A stretch of DNA of 23,540 nucleotides from assembly GCA_964576265.1 (NCBI GenBank), contig CAZNVB010000099.1, positions 1-23,540 of the forward strand, read 5' to 3'. The stretch comes from CAZNVB01 sp964576265 (GTDB lineage: Bacteria; Acidobacteriota; Aminicenantia; Aminicenantales; UBA8522). The position numbers were made by a program, and so were the translations under genes. The notes under the pieces were generated by a model, which saw only the letters and a program-made list of their open reading frames with translations, had not been told where the DNA came from and made no database searches. Positions 22,609 to 23,540 of this stretch are shown here, piece after piece; the stretch's first letter is position 1; every line of letters begins with the position of its first letter.

Positions 22609-23540
22609 TGGCGGGTGAAGACAAAAGAAATTTCCAAGCTGGATTCGGGAAAATCGGTTGGAAGAGGGGGGAATGGAAGGCTTTCCTCGATGGCATCTTT
22701 GGCCGCCTGGTCGAACATCCGGTCGTCCGAGGACGAGATAGGGATAAGGGCGGAAAGAGAGCCGCTCTTTAGGACAACGACTAAAATTTCGACACTCAGA
22801 TCTTTATCCGCCGCCGCGGCCGGAGGAGTCAGCCAGTTTTTCTGGATGAGCTCGATGACGGCCTGAGCCCAAGCCGTCAAATCGTAGCGTTTGACGGAAG
22901 ACGGAACGGCAGAACGTCCCCGCACGCCGGTCCGCCCAGAACTCCCTCCGGGGAAATAACCCCAGGAAACCTCTCCACTCCCCGTCATGCCCCCATAAAG
23001 ATATTTACGCAGATCGCCGGCCTTCGGCGAAGGAAAATATCCTTTTACGCCGCCGCCAACTCCGCCGCTGCGCTCGGCGATGGGAAGACGCAGGCTTGCG
23101 CCGGAGGCGGGGCCCGGCTGGGGAGGCGGATTCTGATCCAGCCGGAACCCGGAAGTCAGCCGGGCATCGACGGGCTTTTCAGGACCGGAAGCTCCTCCTG
23201 TTTCTGCCGGCTCGAGGATGAAGGGTTTCGGGAGGCGAGTCCTCAGAGGAAGGAAGTCGGGAAAATCAGGCTCTACGGCCGGAAGATTGGCCGGGAGACC
23301 GGATCCGCCAGGCAGTCGGAGTCCGGCCGTCGGCGGAGGCGCGATTACGGCTTCGGTCACCCGGGTGCCGAAATCGATGAGCTTGACCGAAACGAAATGA
23401 GCCGCCAGGACATAAATGAGAACTCCGTGAACGGCGATAGAGACAGCCAGGCTGAAGACATGTTTGAACAGGTCGGGCTTATCGTCGAAAATCAGCGGCC
23501 TCTTTTCGAGAGAAAATCCTTTTTCATTATAATATACCTC
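22605..23540 (-). CDS. TonB/TolA-family energy transducer, 5' end outside window or frameshifted
   Basis: The frame is open from the window edge, giving 311 residues to the stop; the first GTG with a visible shadow start (23360) is not the real start because a membrane segment precedes it. Residues 27-50 are the N-terminal anchor (HVFSLAVSIAVHGVLIYVLA), with S34-x3-H38 matching the Ser/His pair of the TonB membrane helix that couples to ExbB/ExbD. A Pro/Gly-rich periplasmic spacer covers about 65-210. The TonB/TolA C-terminal domain covers about 215-311: AQAVIELIQKNWLTPP, then SVEILVVVLKSGSLSALIPISSS, FDQAAKDAIEESLPFPPLP and LEISFVF. It would pass proton-motive force to outer-membrane receptors or Tol partners. 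An SD-like GAGGT and ATG at 23525-23527 precede this in a frame one base off. exbB/exbD or tolQ/tolR may lie upstream, beyond the edge. TonB versus TolA role is unresolved. Confidence 0.88.
   Translation of the reverse strand, partial: EVYYNEKGFSLEKRPLIFDDKPDLFKHVFSLAVSIAVHGVLIYVLAAHFVSVKLIDFGTRVTEAVIAPPPTAGLRLPGGSGLPANLPAVEPDFPDFLPLRTRLPKPFILEPAETGGASGPEKPVDARLTSGFRLDQNPPPQPGPASGASLRLPIAERSGGVGGGVKGYFPSPKAGDLRKYLYGGMTGSGEVSWGYFPGGSSGRTGVRGRSAVPSSVKRYDLTAWAQAVIELIQKNWLTPPAAAADKDLSVEILVVVLKSGSLSALIPISSSDDRMFDQAAKDAIEESLPFPPLPTDFPESSLEISFVFTRQ

Overview
This 23.5 kb window is about 55-60 % G+C, densely coded, and looks like chromosome from a diderm bacterium of the Acidobacteriota / Candidatus Aminicenantes type. 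The evidence is a large TonB-dependent receptor, a TonB energy transducer, several signal-peptide and lipoprotein precursors, a VCBS/ASPIC surface protein and, above all, four GWxTD-domain proteins side by side. The assignment is inferred from gene content and no marker gene proves it. I see no rRNA, tRNA, CRISPR, IS element or phage gene.

Layout. 2-2437 (+): C-terminal part of a TonB-dependent receptor. 2730-4883 (+): sulfatase-fold hydrolase fused to TPRs. 5059-6135 (-): GWxTD lipoprotein 1, convergent with the sulfatase, with a 10-bp-arm inverted repeat between them. 6406-10471 (+): GWxTD-TPR fusion, GWxTD lipoprotein 3 and GWxTD protein 4, joined by an ATGA overlap and a 2-nt gap. 10618-11631 (+): exported carboxypeptidase-regulatory-like/TPR protein with its own good sigma70-type promoter. 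11654-13874 (-): tatA, a coiled-coil SAM methyltransferase and a ROK-family sugar kinase, arranged as one tightly coupled operon. 14137-16208 (+): mtnA and tsaD, coupled by TGATG. 16189-18570 (-): polytopic GT-C-like membrane protein, overlapping the end of tsaD by 20 bp. 19004-21507 (+): secreted VCBS/ASPIC/FN3 protein coupled by TAATG to a small outer-membrane barrel. 21511-23540 (-): an exported protein of unknown function, coupled behind a TonB/TolA-like energy transducer that runs off the window.

How the genes fit together. Most of the window concerns the cell envelope: TonB-driven uptake (receptor and transducer), envelope lipoproteins and TPR scaffolds (the GWxTD group), a sulfatase-fold hydrolase, a probable lipid-linked sugar transferase, Tat export, and a secreted repeat protein paired with a barrel. 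mtnA (methionine salvage), tsaD (tRNA t6A) and the ROK kinase are housekeeping genes. The least understood part is the 5059-11631 block: four divergent GWxTD paralogs, one fused to TPRs, next to a separate TPR protein. It may be an undescribed envelope complex. A second point of note is that the TonB-like frame at the right edge stays open to the window end, but the best-looking start (SD plus ATG) is one base out of frame at an A5 run.
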